DNA of 64,000 nt from CAZOKH01 sp964580315 (GTDB lineage: Bacteria; Chloroflexota; Anaerolineae; Anaerolineales; Anaerolineaceae), in the NCBI GenBank assembly GCA_964580315.1, contig CAZOKH010000003.1:1-64000 (forward strand). The letters run 5' to 3'. The notes beneath the pieces are model-generated. The model worked only from the letters and a program-made list of their open reading frames with translations. It made no database searches and was not told the DNA's origin. Below, in pieces: positions 1 to 7,007 of the stretch; positions within the stretch are counted from its first letter, which is position 1, and the number at the start of each line of letters is the position of its first letter. A program made the translations under genes and the position numbers.

Positions 1-218
1 GTATTGGGATCGATTCGGAGGTGCTTGTCGCTTTCCTGGATACGGACAAACCCTTCCACTGAAGAACCATCGAACCAGATGCCGTTGTCAAGGGCGCCCT
101 CGAGCTGCTGGACGGGGGTATCCACGCTCTTTACCGAACCGTTCACATCAGTGAACTGGTAGGAAATGAATTTAACCTGATCTTCTTTTACCCTCGCCAA
201 CAATTCTTTTTTATCCAT
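1..218 (-). CDS. glnA: Glutamine synthetase type I, N-terminal fragment
   Basis: Only the first 72 codons are inside the window; the gene runs off the left edge. The translation starts MDKKELLARVKEDQVKFISY and carries the GS beta-grasp signature: a FTDVNGSVKSV stretch, a LDNGIWFDGSS stretch and EGFVRIQESD, the pattern of the N-terminal domain of GlnA. The enzyme would make glutamine from glutamate, ammonia and ATP in the cytoplasm. The start is fixed by a strong Shine-Dalgarno (AGGAGG, minus strand, 225-230) seven bases upstream of the ATG. The gene is divergent from recA and is preceded by an unusually long leader with its own consensus promoter. The identification is secure; the subtype (I-alpha or I-beta) cannot be told from this fragment. 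Confidence 0.9.
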   Translation of the reverse strand, partial: MDKKELLARVKEDQVKFISYQFTDVNGSVKSVDTPVQQLEGALDNGIWFDGSSVEGFVRIQESDKHLRIDPN

Positions 219-595
219 TTTCTGCCTCCTTTTTAATATATTGATAGAAGAGCATGATTCGATCATACTCTTTGATTAACCAATCAAATGCAATACCATC
301 AGGGAATAAACCCTTCCATGTTAAACTCCCAATATCAGCACTACCTGATATTGATCACTACCGGGGAACTTGTGCCAGCAGTCGCCTGATGGTTTTTATC
401 CCTGGATTCGATGGAAGGTGAAAAGAAGTCTGTGATCGGACTTCAGAGGCATCCGCTGATCAATCGATTTTTCCCTTTAATCAAGGGTTAGCAACTTCTT
501 TGCAGAAGTGAACCTCCACCTCGTAATCTCAATTCATTGAGACTCAGCCGCTATTTCCACCATTCATTTTTAAATTTCAGAAGTGCTTTATTAAT
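219..595 (-). promoter_or_regulatory. Long structured 5' leader of glnA
   Basis: From the promoter at 602-630 the transcript would start near 595, leaving about 375 nt before the glnA ATG. This stretch has no convincing gene but several clean inverted repeats: 527-542 (six pairs, UGAA loop in the RNA), 494-509 (six pairs, GCAA tetraloop), 473-487, 425-444, 330-353 (nine perfect pairs) and 248-272 (eleven pairs with one G-U, three-base loop) just above the ribosome binding site. The GNRA-type loops appear on the minus strand, as expected if the RNA is made with glnA. I could not match it to a riboswitch class I know, and no U-run follows any hairpin. Regulatory role is inferred. Confidence 0.5.
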
Positions 596-601
596 ACAAG
601 A

Positions 602-630
602 ATAATACCAACCTGAATTTGTATTGTCAA
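602..630 (-). promoter_or_regulatory. Promoter of glnA
   Basis: On the minus strand TTGACA (625-630) and TATTAT (602-607) are separated by exactly 17 bases, a near-consensus sigma-70-type promoter firing towards glnA. The 16-bp palindrome at 643-658 lies just upstream of the -35 box. Confidence 0.7.
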
Positions 631-642
631 GTATCAATAGGG

Positions 643-658
643 TTACCCAAATGGGTAA
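643..658. promoter_or_regulatory. 16-bp palindrome between divergent glnA and recA promoters
   Basis: TTACCCA and TGGGTAA flank a two-base centre, giving a perfect inverted repeat. It is centred about 20 bp upstream of the glnA -35 box and about 57 bp upstream of the recA -35 box. The position suits an activator or a shared operator for glnA; the protein that would bind it is unknown. Confidence 0.4.
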
Positions 659-707
659 TTTAATATCTTAACAAATCCTTTACTTTCAATTAATAACACT
701 TTTTCTA

Positions 708-735
708 TTGACGAATTGAACATATGTACTATAAT
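708..735 (+). promoter_or_regulatory. recA promoter with SOS-box-like operator in the spacer
   Basis: TTGACG (708-713) and a perfect TATAAT (730-735) are separated by 16 bp. Between them lies GAACATATGTAC (718-729), which matches the GAAC-N4-GTTC LexA box of Gram-positive and related bacteria in 7 of 8 defined bases. A repressor bound there would block RNA polymerase, the usual layout for recA. The promoter also rules out the in-frame ATG at 724, which lies upstream of any transcript start. Confidence 0.65.
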
Positions 736-804
736 TACCTTGTAAAAAATAAAAAAATCTTTATAATCAACTCATATTCACACACTTTTAGGAGAAATGA
801 CCAC

Positions 805-1908
805 ATGGCCCGAAAATCCTCCACGTCCACTGATAAATTACCGTCTGAACCATCTCTTCAGATGGATGAAGCACGCCGTGCTGTACTCGAAAAAGCCCTG
901 GGTGATATTGTGAAACGATATGGTGAAGGATCAATCATGCGCATGGGTGAAGCCCAGCAAATGGAAATCTCTGCAATTCCCACGGGTTCCCTCTCGTTGG
1001 ACATTGCGCTTGGAGTGGGAGGCATCCCGCGCGGACGTATTACTGAAATCTATGGCCCTGAATCTTCAGGTAAAACCACACTCTGTTTGCACGTAGTCGC
1101 CGAAACACAGAAAACCGGGGGAACGGCAGCCTATATCGATATGGAACATGCGCTCGATCCAGTTTATGCATCACGTATCGGTGTCAACATCAATGATCTC
1201 CTGGTTTCACAACCCGATACCGGAGAACAGGCACTCGAGATCGCCGAAACACTGGTGCGCTCAGGTGCAGTTGACCTGGTGGTCATCGACTCGGTGGCTG
1301 CCCTGGTGCCGCGCTCAGAAATTGAAGGCGACATGGGCGACGCCACCATGGGCATGCAGGCGCGTCTCATGTCACAGGCGCTGCGCAAACTCTCCGGCGC
1401 CATTCACCAGACCAAAACTTCAGTTGTCTTCACAAACCAGTTGCGCCAGAAAATCGGCGTCATGTTTGGCAATCCCGAAACCACCACAGGCGGTCTGGCG
1501 CTAAAATTCTATGCCTCGGTGCGCATGGATATCCGCCGCATTCAATCCATCAAAATGGGTGCTGAAATCATTGGCAACCGCACGCGTGTGCGTGTGGTAA
1601 AAAACAAAGTCGCCCCGCCGTTCCGAACCGCTGAATTCGACATCATGTACAATGAAGGCATCTCCAAAGCGGGCGACATTCTTGACCTTGCCACTCAGCT
1701 CGAAATCATTATCAAACGCGGCGCTTTCTATTCCTACGGTGATATCCGCCTGGGACAGGGACGCGAAAATGCCAAAGAATTCCTCAAACAAAATGCCGAC
1801 CTTGCCAATGAAATTGAATTGGCCGTTCGTGAACGCTCGCTGGGTGGTGAAATCCCGCTGCCGTTCTCAGGCTCAGATGATGAAGGCGGCAGCTTCTCGG
1901 AAGATTAA
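805..1908 (+). CDS. recA: RecA recombinase
   Basis: RecA (367 aa) polymerises on single-stranded DNA, drives strand exchange and triggers LexA self-cleavage. The protein shows the Walker A motif GPESSGKTT at residues 84-92, the DMEHALD stretch after it, loop L1/L2 regions including FTNQLRQKIGVMFGNPETTTGG, and a short acidic tail (SDDEGGSFSED). The start chosen is ATG 805, with AGGAG at 790-794; an in-frame ATG at 724 would add 27 residues but sits inside the promoter. The gene stands alone and is divergent from glnA. Length is typical of the family (about 350 aa). Induction by DNA damage is expected from the operator. Confidence 0.97.
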   Translation: MARKSSTSTDKLPSEPSLQMDEARRAVLEKALGDIVKRYGEGSIMRMGEAQQMEISAIPTGSLSLDIALGVGGIPRGRITEIYGPESSGKTTLCLHVVAETQKTGGTAAYIDMEHALDPVYASRIGVNINDLLVSQPDTGEQALEIAETLVRSGAVDLVVIDSVAALVPRSEIEGDMGDATMGMQARLMSQALRKLSGAIHQTKTSVVFTNQLRQKIGVMFGNPETTTGGLALKFYASVRMDIRRIQSIKMGAEIIGNRTRVRVVKNKVAPPFRTAEFDIMYNEGISKAGDILDLATQLEIIIKRGAFYSYGDIRLGQGRENAKEFLKQNADLANEIELAVRERSLGGEIPLPFSGSDDEGGSFSED

Positions 1909-1953
1909 TCAATCAGCCCGCGTTGGTTTTAATCTTGCAACAACACTCCATAC

Positions 1954-1984
1954 ATTCCCCGCCGAAATAATTGAGGCGGGGAAT
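1954..1984 (+). terminator. Hairpin downstream of recA
   Basis: ATTCCCCGCC (1954-1963) and GGCGGGGAAT (1975-1984) form a perfect 10-bp stem with an 11-base loop, 45 bp after the recA stop. No T-run follows, so it may be a weak terminator or an RNA-stabilising hairpin before the next gene. Confidence 0.45.
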
Positions 1985-1999
1985 TAAAGGGTGTATTTC

Positions 2000-2566
2000 A
2001 TGATTACAATGATCAACCGCAAACCAAACTCCTGGTCAAAATGTATCCTGGCAATCTTAATATCAGCCATTCTTTTGACCGGATGTTCATTCACTCCAAA
2101 CCGCCCCGCCCCCGATTCGATCAACGCAACACCTTTTGTTGCACCATCCATTGTGCCCACAGCCAAACCCGAAAAGAAACCTACTGCTGAAGCAGAAGGA
2201 GAAGCCGAAGGTTGCTTGAATAACCTTCATTTTCTTTCGGATGTAACCATTCCGGATGGCATGATCGTCAGCCCAGGATCAACCATTGACAAGCGATGGA
2301 GCGTGGAGAATAATGGAACCTGCGATTGGGACAAAAACTATAAGTTGCAGCTGATCGAAGGTGATGCGTTGGGCGCTGAAACCGAACAGAGCCTTTTCCC
2401 GGCTCGCAGCGGTGCGCAGGTTGAAATTCTCATCCGTTTTATTGCCCCTTCTGAAGAAGGCCGCTACTTGTCCTCCTGGAAGGCGGTTGATCCCAGGGGG
2501 AATGCCTTTGGCGAAGCCATTTACATGGAAATTATCGTAGGCAAAGGTCCTTCATCATCTGATTAA
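2000..2566 (+). CDS. Lipoprotein with NBR1-type Ig-like domain
   Basis: A 188-aa secreted lipoprotein. A hydrophobic signal segment ends in the lipobox LLTGC, making Cys29 the likely lipid-modified residue. A low-complexity Pro/Glu/Ala linker follows, then a domain of about 100 residues with the pattern TIPDG-(x)n-KRWSVENNGTCDW and SLFPARSGAQVEI, ending in a beta-strand EIIVG. This matches the NBR1/'Next to BRCA1' Ig-like fold that is common in Chloroflexota surface proteins. ATG 2000 was preferred over GTG 1991 because AAGGG (1987-1991) then lies at a good distance. It precedes the C39-like gene by 10 bp and is probably cotranscribed with it. Specific function unknown. Confidence 0.7.
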   Translation: MITMINRKPNSWSKCILAILISAILLTGCSFTPNRPAPDSINATPFVAPSIVPTAKPEKKPTAEAEGEAEGCLNNLHFLSDVTIPDGMIVSPGSTIDKRWSVENNGTCDWDKNYKLQLIEGDALGAETEQSLFPARSGAQVEILIRFIAPSEEGRYLSSWKAVDPRGNAFGEAIYMEIIVGKGPSSSD

Positions 2567-2576
2567 AAAATCCTCA

Positions 2577-3485
2577 ATGACCAAGTCTTCCAACCCCCTG
2601 CAATGGCTCATCGTCATCCTACTCCTACTGTCCCTGGCGGGTGGACTTTCCATTATTCTGACCGTTGTGCTAATTGGTCAAGGTTTCTTGCCTGATCCCA
2701 TACCGTACATGGATCAGTTTTTCCAGGCGGCGCCTTCCATGCCGCCCGCACCAGAGGTTATCCCCGCAGCTACATTTACGGTAAGCCCAACTCCATTTCA
2801 ACCTCTGCCTACGGCCACAGCCACAGCCACCTTCACCGCCACACCCACTGCAACATTTACATCAACACCCACATCCACGGCCACCATCACCCCCAGCCCC
2901 ACTCCCACTCAACCGCAGCCTGCTCTTCCGTCAGAAGCATACATTGAAAGTTTTTACGGCAATGCCCAGTGGTTCAACCTCGATTGTGAAGCGCGCTCTG
3001 CCATTGATTTGGCAGCATATTATGGCATTGAAATTAATGAGATGGAATTTTTGGAAAGACTACCTCGCTCTGACAACCCGGAAAAAGGCTTTGTCGGCGA
3101 TTATCAAGATCCCAAAGGAGCTATCCCCCCGGCGTCTTACGGCGTGCACGCTGCTCCTGTGGCCGACCTGCTTCGTGAATATGGACTGGAAGTTACCGCA
3201 AAAAAAGGATTAACCTGGAAACGCATCAGAAAAGAAATTGCTGCGGGCAGACCCGTTATGGCCTGGGTTATTAATAATACCCTGCCAGGTTATGCGATAG
3301 AATACACCAGCTCTGATGGTGAAACCAACCTGGTTGCCCATTTTGAACACACCGTTATCATCATCGGCTATGATTCTTCCTATGTGACCATTCAAGACGG
3401 CGGCAATGTTTACCAACGCAGCATCTCACAATTTCTCGATTCTTGGAGTGTGCTGGGGAATATGGCCATCCTGGTGAATCCATAA
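2577..3485 (+). CDS. Membrane-anchored C39-like cysteine peptidase domain protein
   Basis: This 302-aa protein has an N-terminal membrane segment (about residues 10-34), a Thr/Pro-rich stalk (about 65-115) and a C-terminal papain-like domain of the C39_2 family. Candidate active-site residues are visible: Gln131 and Cys137 in NAQWFNLDCEARSA, His258 in EHTVIIIGYD, and Asp274 in TIQDGG. The helix after the Cys and the HTVxxxGYD signature are typical of the family. The domain would sit outside the membrane. Members are often of unknown substrate (peptidase, transglutaminase-like or inactive), so only the fold is called with confidence. It follows the Ig-like lipoprotein gene and ends before a terminator shared with the convergent ahcY. 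Confidence 0.7.
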   Translation: MTKSSNPLQWLIVILLLLSLAGGLSIILTVVLIGQGFLPDPIPYMDQFFQAAPSMPPAPEVIPAATFTVSPTPFQPLPTATATATFTATPTATFTSTPTSTATITPSPTPTQPQPALPSEAYIESFYGNAQWFNLDCEARSAIDLAAYYGIEINEMEFLERLPRSDNPEKGFVGDYQDPKGAIPPASYGVHAAPVADLLREYGLEVTAKKGLTWKRIRKEIAAGRPVMAWVINNTLPGYAIEYTSSDGETNLVAHFEHTVIIIGYDSSYVTIQDGGNVYQRSISQFLDSWSVLGNMAILVNP

Positions 3486-3515
3486 AAAAAGACATCCCTG
3501 AGAAATCCAGGGATG
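3484..3515 (-). terminator. Intrinsic terminator of the ahcY operon
   Basis: On the minus strand CATCCCTG-N7-CAGGGATG (3493-3515) is followed by a run of seven T (plus-strand A run at 3484-3490). It lies 24 bp after the ahcY stop and just inside the end of the convergent C39-like gene. Confidence 0.8.
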
Positions 3516-3538
3516 CCTCAATTGGACAATCCGTTTGG

Positions 3539-4798
3539 CTAGGTGCCTTCCTGCCAGGAATTCAGATAGCTGATCTGTTCGGGGGTCAAGGTATCAATGT
3601 TGACACCCATGGCGTGCAGTTTAAGGCGGGCAATTTCATGGTCAATATCCTGCGGAACACTGTAAACCTTCTTTTCCAGTTCTTTTCCGTGGCGCAGCAA
3701 ATATTCAGCACTGAGCGCCTGGTTGGCAAACGACATATCCATAACCGAGGCAGGATGTCCCTCAGCGGCTGCCAGGTTAATCAACCGGCCTTCACCCAGC
3801 AGGTTAATGCGGCGGTTGTCTTTGGTTTCATACTGTTCCACAAAGGGACGAACCAGCCGTTTGGACACAGACATTTCTTCCAATGCCGGGATGTTAATTT
3901 CAACATTGAAATGCCCCGAATTGGCAACAATGGCACCGTCTTTCATGATGGCAAAATGCTGTTCATCCAGCACATTTTTATCCCCGGTGACTGTGACAAA
4001 CACATCGCCAATGCGGGCGGCAGCTTCCATCGGCATCACCTGAAAACCATCCATCACTGCTTCCAGTGCAGGCATGGGATCAACTTCGGTCACCACCACA
4101 ATGGCGCCCATGCCGCGTGCGCGCATGGCCAGGCCGCGACCGCACCAACCATAACCTGCAACCACAAACACTTTGCCAGCCAGCAAAATGTTGGTGGCGC
4201 GAATGATACCGTCCAGAGTCGATTGGCCGGTACCGTAGCGGTTATCAAAGAAATGTTTGGTCATGGCGTCATTAACCGCAATGACCGGGAACTCCAGGGC
4301 ATGGTCGGCTGCCATAGCGCGCATGCGAATCACACCGGTGGTGGTTTCTTCCATGCTGCCAATCATGTTCGGAATTAAGTCGCGGCGGTCTTTGTGCATG
4401 GTGCTTACCAGGTCAGCGCCGTCATCCATGGTAATTTGAGGCTGATGGTCAAGCGCGGCATTCAAATGTTTGTAATAGGTAACATTATCTTCGCCCTTAA
4501 TGGCAAAGACAGGAATTTCATCATGAGTTACCAGGGAAGATGCCACATCATCCTGGGTGGAAAGCGGATTGGATGCAGTCAAAACCAGGTCAGCGCCGCC
4601 CGCCTGCAAAGTACGCATCAGGTTGGCGGTTTCCGTGGTCACATGCAGGCATGCGCTAATACGAATACCCTTGAGTGGTTTTTCTTTCTCAAAACGTTCG
4701 CGCACCAGGCGCAGCACGGGCATTTCACGTTCAGCCCATTCAATTCGTCGGCGACCACCTTCCGCCAGCTTTGCATCTTTAATATCGTATTTTGACAT
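3539..4798 (-). CDS. ahcY: S-adenosyl-L-homocysteine hydrolase
   Basis: AhcY (419 aa) splits S-adenosylhomocysteine to adenosine and homocysteine with tightly bound NAD. The sequence shows the N-terminal substrate region (SACLHVTTETANL, TASNPLSTQDDVAS), the DNRYGTGQST stretch carrying catalytic Asn, the NAD-binding GYGWCGRG motif and the VDTLTPEQISYL-like C-terminus (here NIDTLTPEQISYL). Length fits bacterial and archaeal forms lacking the roughly 40-residue insert. The start has a strong GGAGG eight bases upstream. It is the last gene of an operon with a PfkB-type kinase and mtnA, so all three products recycle SAM by-products. Confidence 0.96.
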   Translation of the reverse strand: MSKYDIKDAKLAEGGRRRIEWAEREMPVLRLVRERFEKEKPLKGIRISACLHVTTETANLMRTLQAGGADLVLTASNPLSTQDDVASSLVTHDEIPVFAIKGEDNVTYYKHLNAALDHQPQITMDDGADLVSTMHKDRRDLIPNMIGSMEETTTGVIRMRAMAADHALEFPVIAVNDAMTKHFFDNRYGTGQSTLDGIIRATNILLAGKVFVVAGYGWCGRGLAMRARGMGAIVVVTEVDPMPALEAVMDGFQVMPMEAAARIGDVFVTVTGDKNVLDEQHFAIMKDGAIVANSGHFNVEINIPALEEMSVSKRLVRPFVEQYETKDNRRINLLGEGRLINLAAAEGHPASVMDMSFANQALSAEYLLRHGKELEKKVYSVPQDIDHEIARLKLHAMGVNIDTLTPEQISYLNSWQEGT

Positions 4799-4828
4799 CT
4801 ATTCCTCCGGGCTTTTTGCCCTTTTTCA

Positions 4829-5788
4829 TTAATCGAGAATTTTCTTTACACTGTCCGCGTTTCCAAAATTATTCTGATAACGTTCAATAAATTCTTCACG
4901 GCTATAGGCGTGATTCAACGTACCGCGGCGTTCCAGGCAATAGGTGGCTGCCAGCGCGCCCATCTGTCCGCAGGTTTGCCAGTCCAATCCCATCGTAAAA
5001 CCGCGCACAAAACCACCGCGAAAAGCGTCGCCAACACCGGTTGGGTCGGCAATTTTATCTGGTTTAACCGCGCGAATTTTTACCTCATCCTCTTTTGTAT
5101 AGATACTGGCGCCGTTTTCGCCGCGGGTCACCACCATAAAGTCCAGGTACCCCAGCAAATCCTTCAAGGTCATCTTCGTGTGCTTTTGCACCAATTCAAA
5201 TTCATAATCATTAATAAAAAGACTTTGCGCGTCCTCAACACCTTTACGCAAGTCGCGCGGATCCATGCGCACAATTTGCTGGCTTGGATCATACAGGTAA
5301 GGAATTTTCAATTCTGCACATTCACGGGCATATTTCACCATGGCTTTGGGGTCATTGGGCGAAATGATTACCAGGTCTGGCTTTTCGTTATCAATAAACC
5401 GAATGGACAATTCGGAAGCGTGCGACATTGCACCGGTGTAAAAACTGGCGATTTGCGAATTAGCCAGGTCAGTGTTGGCAAAAAATGATGCCGTGTATTC
5501 ACCAGAGACGACACGAACCAGGGCTGTATCGACACCGCGTTGTTCCAGCCATTCGCGGTATTCATCAAAATCGACTCCAACTGTGCCCATCACCTTGGGG
5601 CGTTCCCCCAGCAGCGCCAGGGTATAGGCAATGTTGGGGGCTGTGCCGCCTTTTTGCCGAATCATCGAATCGACCAGAAAAGACAAACTGATCTTTTCCA
5701 GGTGTTCAGGAATGATGTGATCACGGAAATAGCCTGGAAATGTCATCAAATAATCAAAAGCAATGGATCCAGTGCATACAATTGACAT
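4829..5788 (-). CDS. PfkB-family kinase, probable adenosine kinase
   Basis: A 319-aa ribokinase-fold sugar/nucleoside kinase. Signatures are the N-terminal GSIAFDYL stretch, the RQKGGTAPNIAYTLALLG substrate motif and the PfkB signature DPTGVGDAFRGGF with catalytic Asp and anion hole. The substrate is inferred: the gene lies between ahcY, which releases adenosine, and mtnA, and bacterial adenosine kinases of this family have the same architecture. Adenosine phosphorylation would pull the reversible AhcY reaction forward. A start at 5788 is supported by TGGAG upstream. It might instead act on methylthioribose, but MtnK proteins belong to another family. Confidence 0.75.
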   Translation of the reverse strand: MSIVCTGSIAFDYLMTFPGYFRDHIIPEHLEKISLSFLVDSMIRQKGGTAPNIAYTLALLGERPKVMGTVGVDFDEYREWLEQRGVDTALVRVVSGEYTASFFANTDLANSQIASFYTGAMSHASELSIRFIDNEKPDLVIISPNDPKAMVKYARECAELKIPYLYDPSQQIVRMDPRDLRKGVEDAQSLFINDYEFELVQKHTKMTLKDLLGYLDFMVVTRGENGASIYTKEDEVKIRAVKPDKIADPTGVGDAFRGGFVRGFTMGLDWQTCGQMGALAATYCLERRGTLNHAYSREEFIERYQNNFGNADSVKKILD

Positions 5789-5809
5789 ATCAAAACTCCA
5801 CTTGTGATT

Positions 5810-6850
5810 CTAACGAATCGCTTTTTTCAGGTTGATATCGAAAGGCGGCCGAACAATCCCCCTGTCTGTCACCAGGCCGGTTAATAAATGATGTGGAGTC
5901 ACATCAAAAGCTGGATTGCGGGCTGCCGCACCGTCGGGTGCAACCTGTTGTTCATGAAAACGAATCCCCAGCACTTCATCACTGTCGCGTTCTTCAATGG
6001 GGATTTGATCGCCATTGGATAATTCAAGATCTACCGTAGAAGCGGGAAATACCGAGTAAACTGGCACCTGGTTGGCATGCGCAGCCAGCGCCAGCATATA
6101 CGACCCAACTTTGTTGGCAACATCGCCGTTTGCCGCCACGCGGTCTGCCCCAAAGAATACCTTTTGCACTTCCCCTTTGCGCAGAAAATAACCAGCCGCA
6201 TTATCCGGGATAATGGCGTATGGGATGCCATATTGCTGCAATTCCCAGGCAGTCAGGCGCGCACCCTGCAAGCGGGGGCGAGTTTCATCCACCAAAACCT
6301 GGATTCTCTTGCCGTTCTCATGCGCCATGCGGATAACCCCAAGCGCCGTTCCCCAGTCAACGGTGGCCAGTGCGCCGGTGTTGCAATGGTGAATGATGGT
6401 ATCGCCGTCGTCGATCAGTGCTTCACCAAACTGGGCAATGCGCCGGTTGATTTCAACATCTTCATCTGCCATGCGTTTGGCTTCAGCCACCAGTTTTTGA
6501 ATAACTTTCTCAACCGGCAGGTAAGAATCCTGCGCGGTTTTCAACATTCGTTGAACACCCCAGGCAAGGTTAACCGCGGTTGGGCGGGATGCAATTAATA
6601 CATCAGCCGCTTTTTGTAAATCGTTGCGCAAAGCGTCCAGATCACTTGCCTTTGAACCAGCCGCGGCCATTGCCATGCCAAAAGCAGCAGCAACACCAAT
6701 GGCAGGAGCACCGCGTACAGTCATGTTCTGGATTGCCTCGGCAATCTGGTGATAATCGCGGCAGGTTACCAGCTCAAATTGCCCCGGCAGAATCCGCTGA
6801 TCGATCATTTGCAGCGATTGGTCTTCATCATTCCATTCCAGTGTACGCAT
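5810..6850 (-). CDS. mtnA: S-methyl-5-thioribose-1-phosphate isomerase
   Basis: MtnA (346 aa) converts methylthioribose-1-phosphate to methylthioribulose-1-phosphate in methionine salvage. The family pattern is clear: NMTVRGAPAIGVAAAFG near residues 42-58, the catalytic Cys156 in HHCNTGALATVDWG, and the catalytic Asp236 in FFGADRVAANGDVANKVGSY. Length is typical (340-370 aa). It has the Shine-Dalgarno AAGGATGATGAG before ATG 6850 and is the first gene of the SAM-recycling operon. No methylthioadenosine phosphorylase or downstream mtn genes are in the window, so a complete salvage pathway cannot be shown here. Some relatives act on 5-deoxyribose-1-phosphate as well. Confidence 0.92.
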   Translation of the reverse strand: MRTLEWNDEDQSLQMIDQRILPGQFELVTCRDYHQIAEAIQNMTVRGAPAIGVAAAFGMAMAAAGSKASDLDALRNDLQKAADVLIASRPTAVNLAWGVQRMLKTAQDSYLPVEKVIQKLVAEAKRMADEDVEINRRIAQFGEALIDDGDTIIHHCNTGALATVDWGTALGVIRMAHENGKRIQVLVDETRPRLQGARLTAWELQQYGIPYAIIPDNAAGYFLRKGEVQKVFFGADRVAANGDVANKVGSYMLALAAHANQVPVYSVFPASTVDLELSNGDQIPIEERDSDEVLGIRFHEQQVAPDGAAARNPAFDVTPHHLLTGLVTDRGIVRPPFDINLKKAIR

Positions 6851-6867
6851 CTCATCATCCTTACAAT

Positions 6868-6891
6868 AAAAATCGCCCTCTCGGGAGAGCG
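6868..6891 (-). promoter_or_regulatory. Terminator-like attenuator in the mtnA leader
   Basis: On the minus strand CGCTCTC-CCGA-GAGGGCG (6874-6891) is followed by ATTTTTATT, which has the form of an intrinsic terminator, yet it lies 18 bp before the mtnA start and downstream of the mtnA promoter. A second possible pairing of GCGCT (6889-6893) with AGCGC (6905-6909) overlaps its base, so the two may exclude each other. Confidence 0.45.
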
Positions 6892-6914
6892 CTCTTCATC
6901 TAAAAGCGCGATCA

Positions 6915-6943
6915 AGTTTAACATGCAATCATGGGTTTGTCAA
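6915..6943 (-). promoter_or_regulatory. Promoter of the mtnA-kinase-ahcY operon
   Basis: Minus strand TTGACA (6938-6943), 17-bp spacer, TAAACT (6915-6920). The predicted transcript start near 6908 leaves a leader of about 58 nt that contains the terminator-like hairpin. Confidence 0.65.
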
Positions 6944-6971
6944 AGGACGGGATTGGGATGGTAGAATAATA

Positions 6972-7000
6972 TTGACATTTTATCTTTCATCCAGTATAAG
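6972..7000 (+). promoter_or_regulatory. Promoter of the lytic transglycosylase gene
   Basis: TTGACA (6972-6977), 17-bp spacer, TATAAG (6995-7000). The expected transcript start is at 7007-7008, which coincides with the ATG at 7008, implying a leaderless or nearly leaderless message. Confidence 0.6.
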
Positions 7001-7007
7001 CCACATT

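Noticed and set aside
219..595. glnA leader as a SAM, lysine or T-box riboswitch
   Set aside because: Short resemblances (GAGGTGGAGG) exist but the other conserved boxes of these classes are missing.
724..804. N-terminal extension of RecA from ATG 724
   Set aside because: The ATG lies within the promoter spacer between -35 and -10; the extra residues are Asn/Lys/Ile-rich leader translation.
3443..4378. Long plus-strand open frame (311 codons) opposite ahcY
   Set aside because: It is antisense to a clearly conserved gene, is rich in His/Asn/Phe as expected for a shadow frame, and has no family signature or ribosome site.
6972..7007. Extension of the transglycosylase from TTG 6972
   Set aside because: These bases form the -35 to -10 promoter region; the signal peptide begins properly at ATG 7008.
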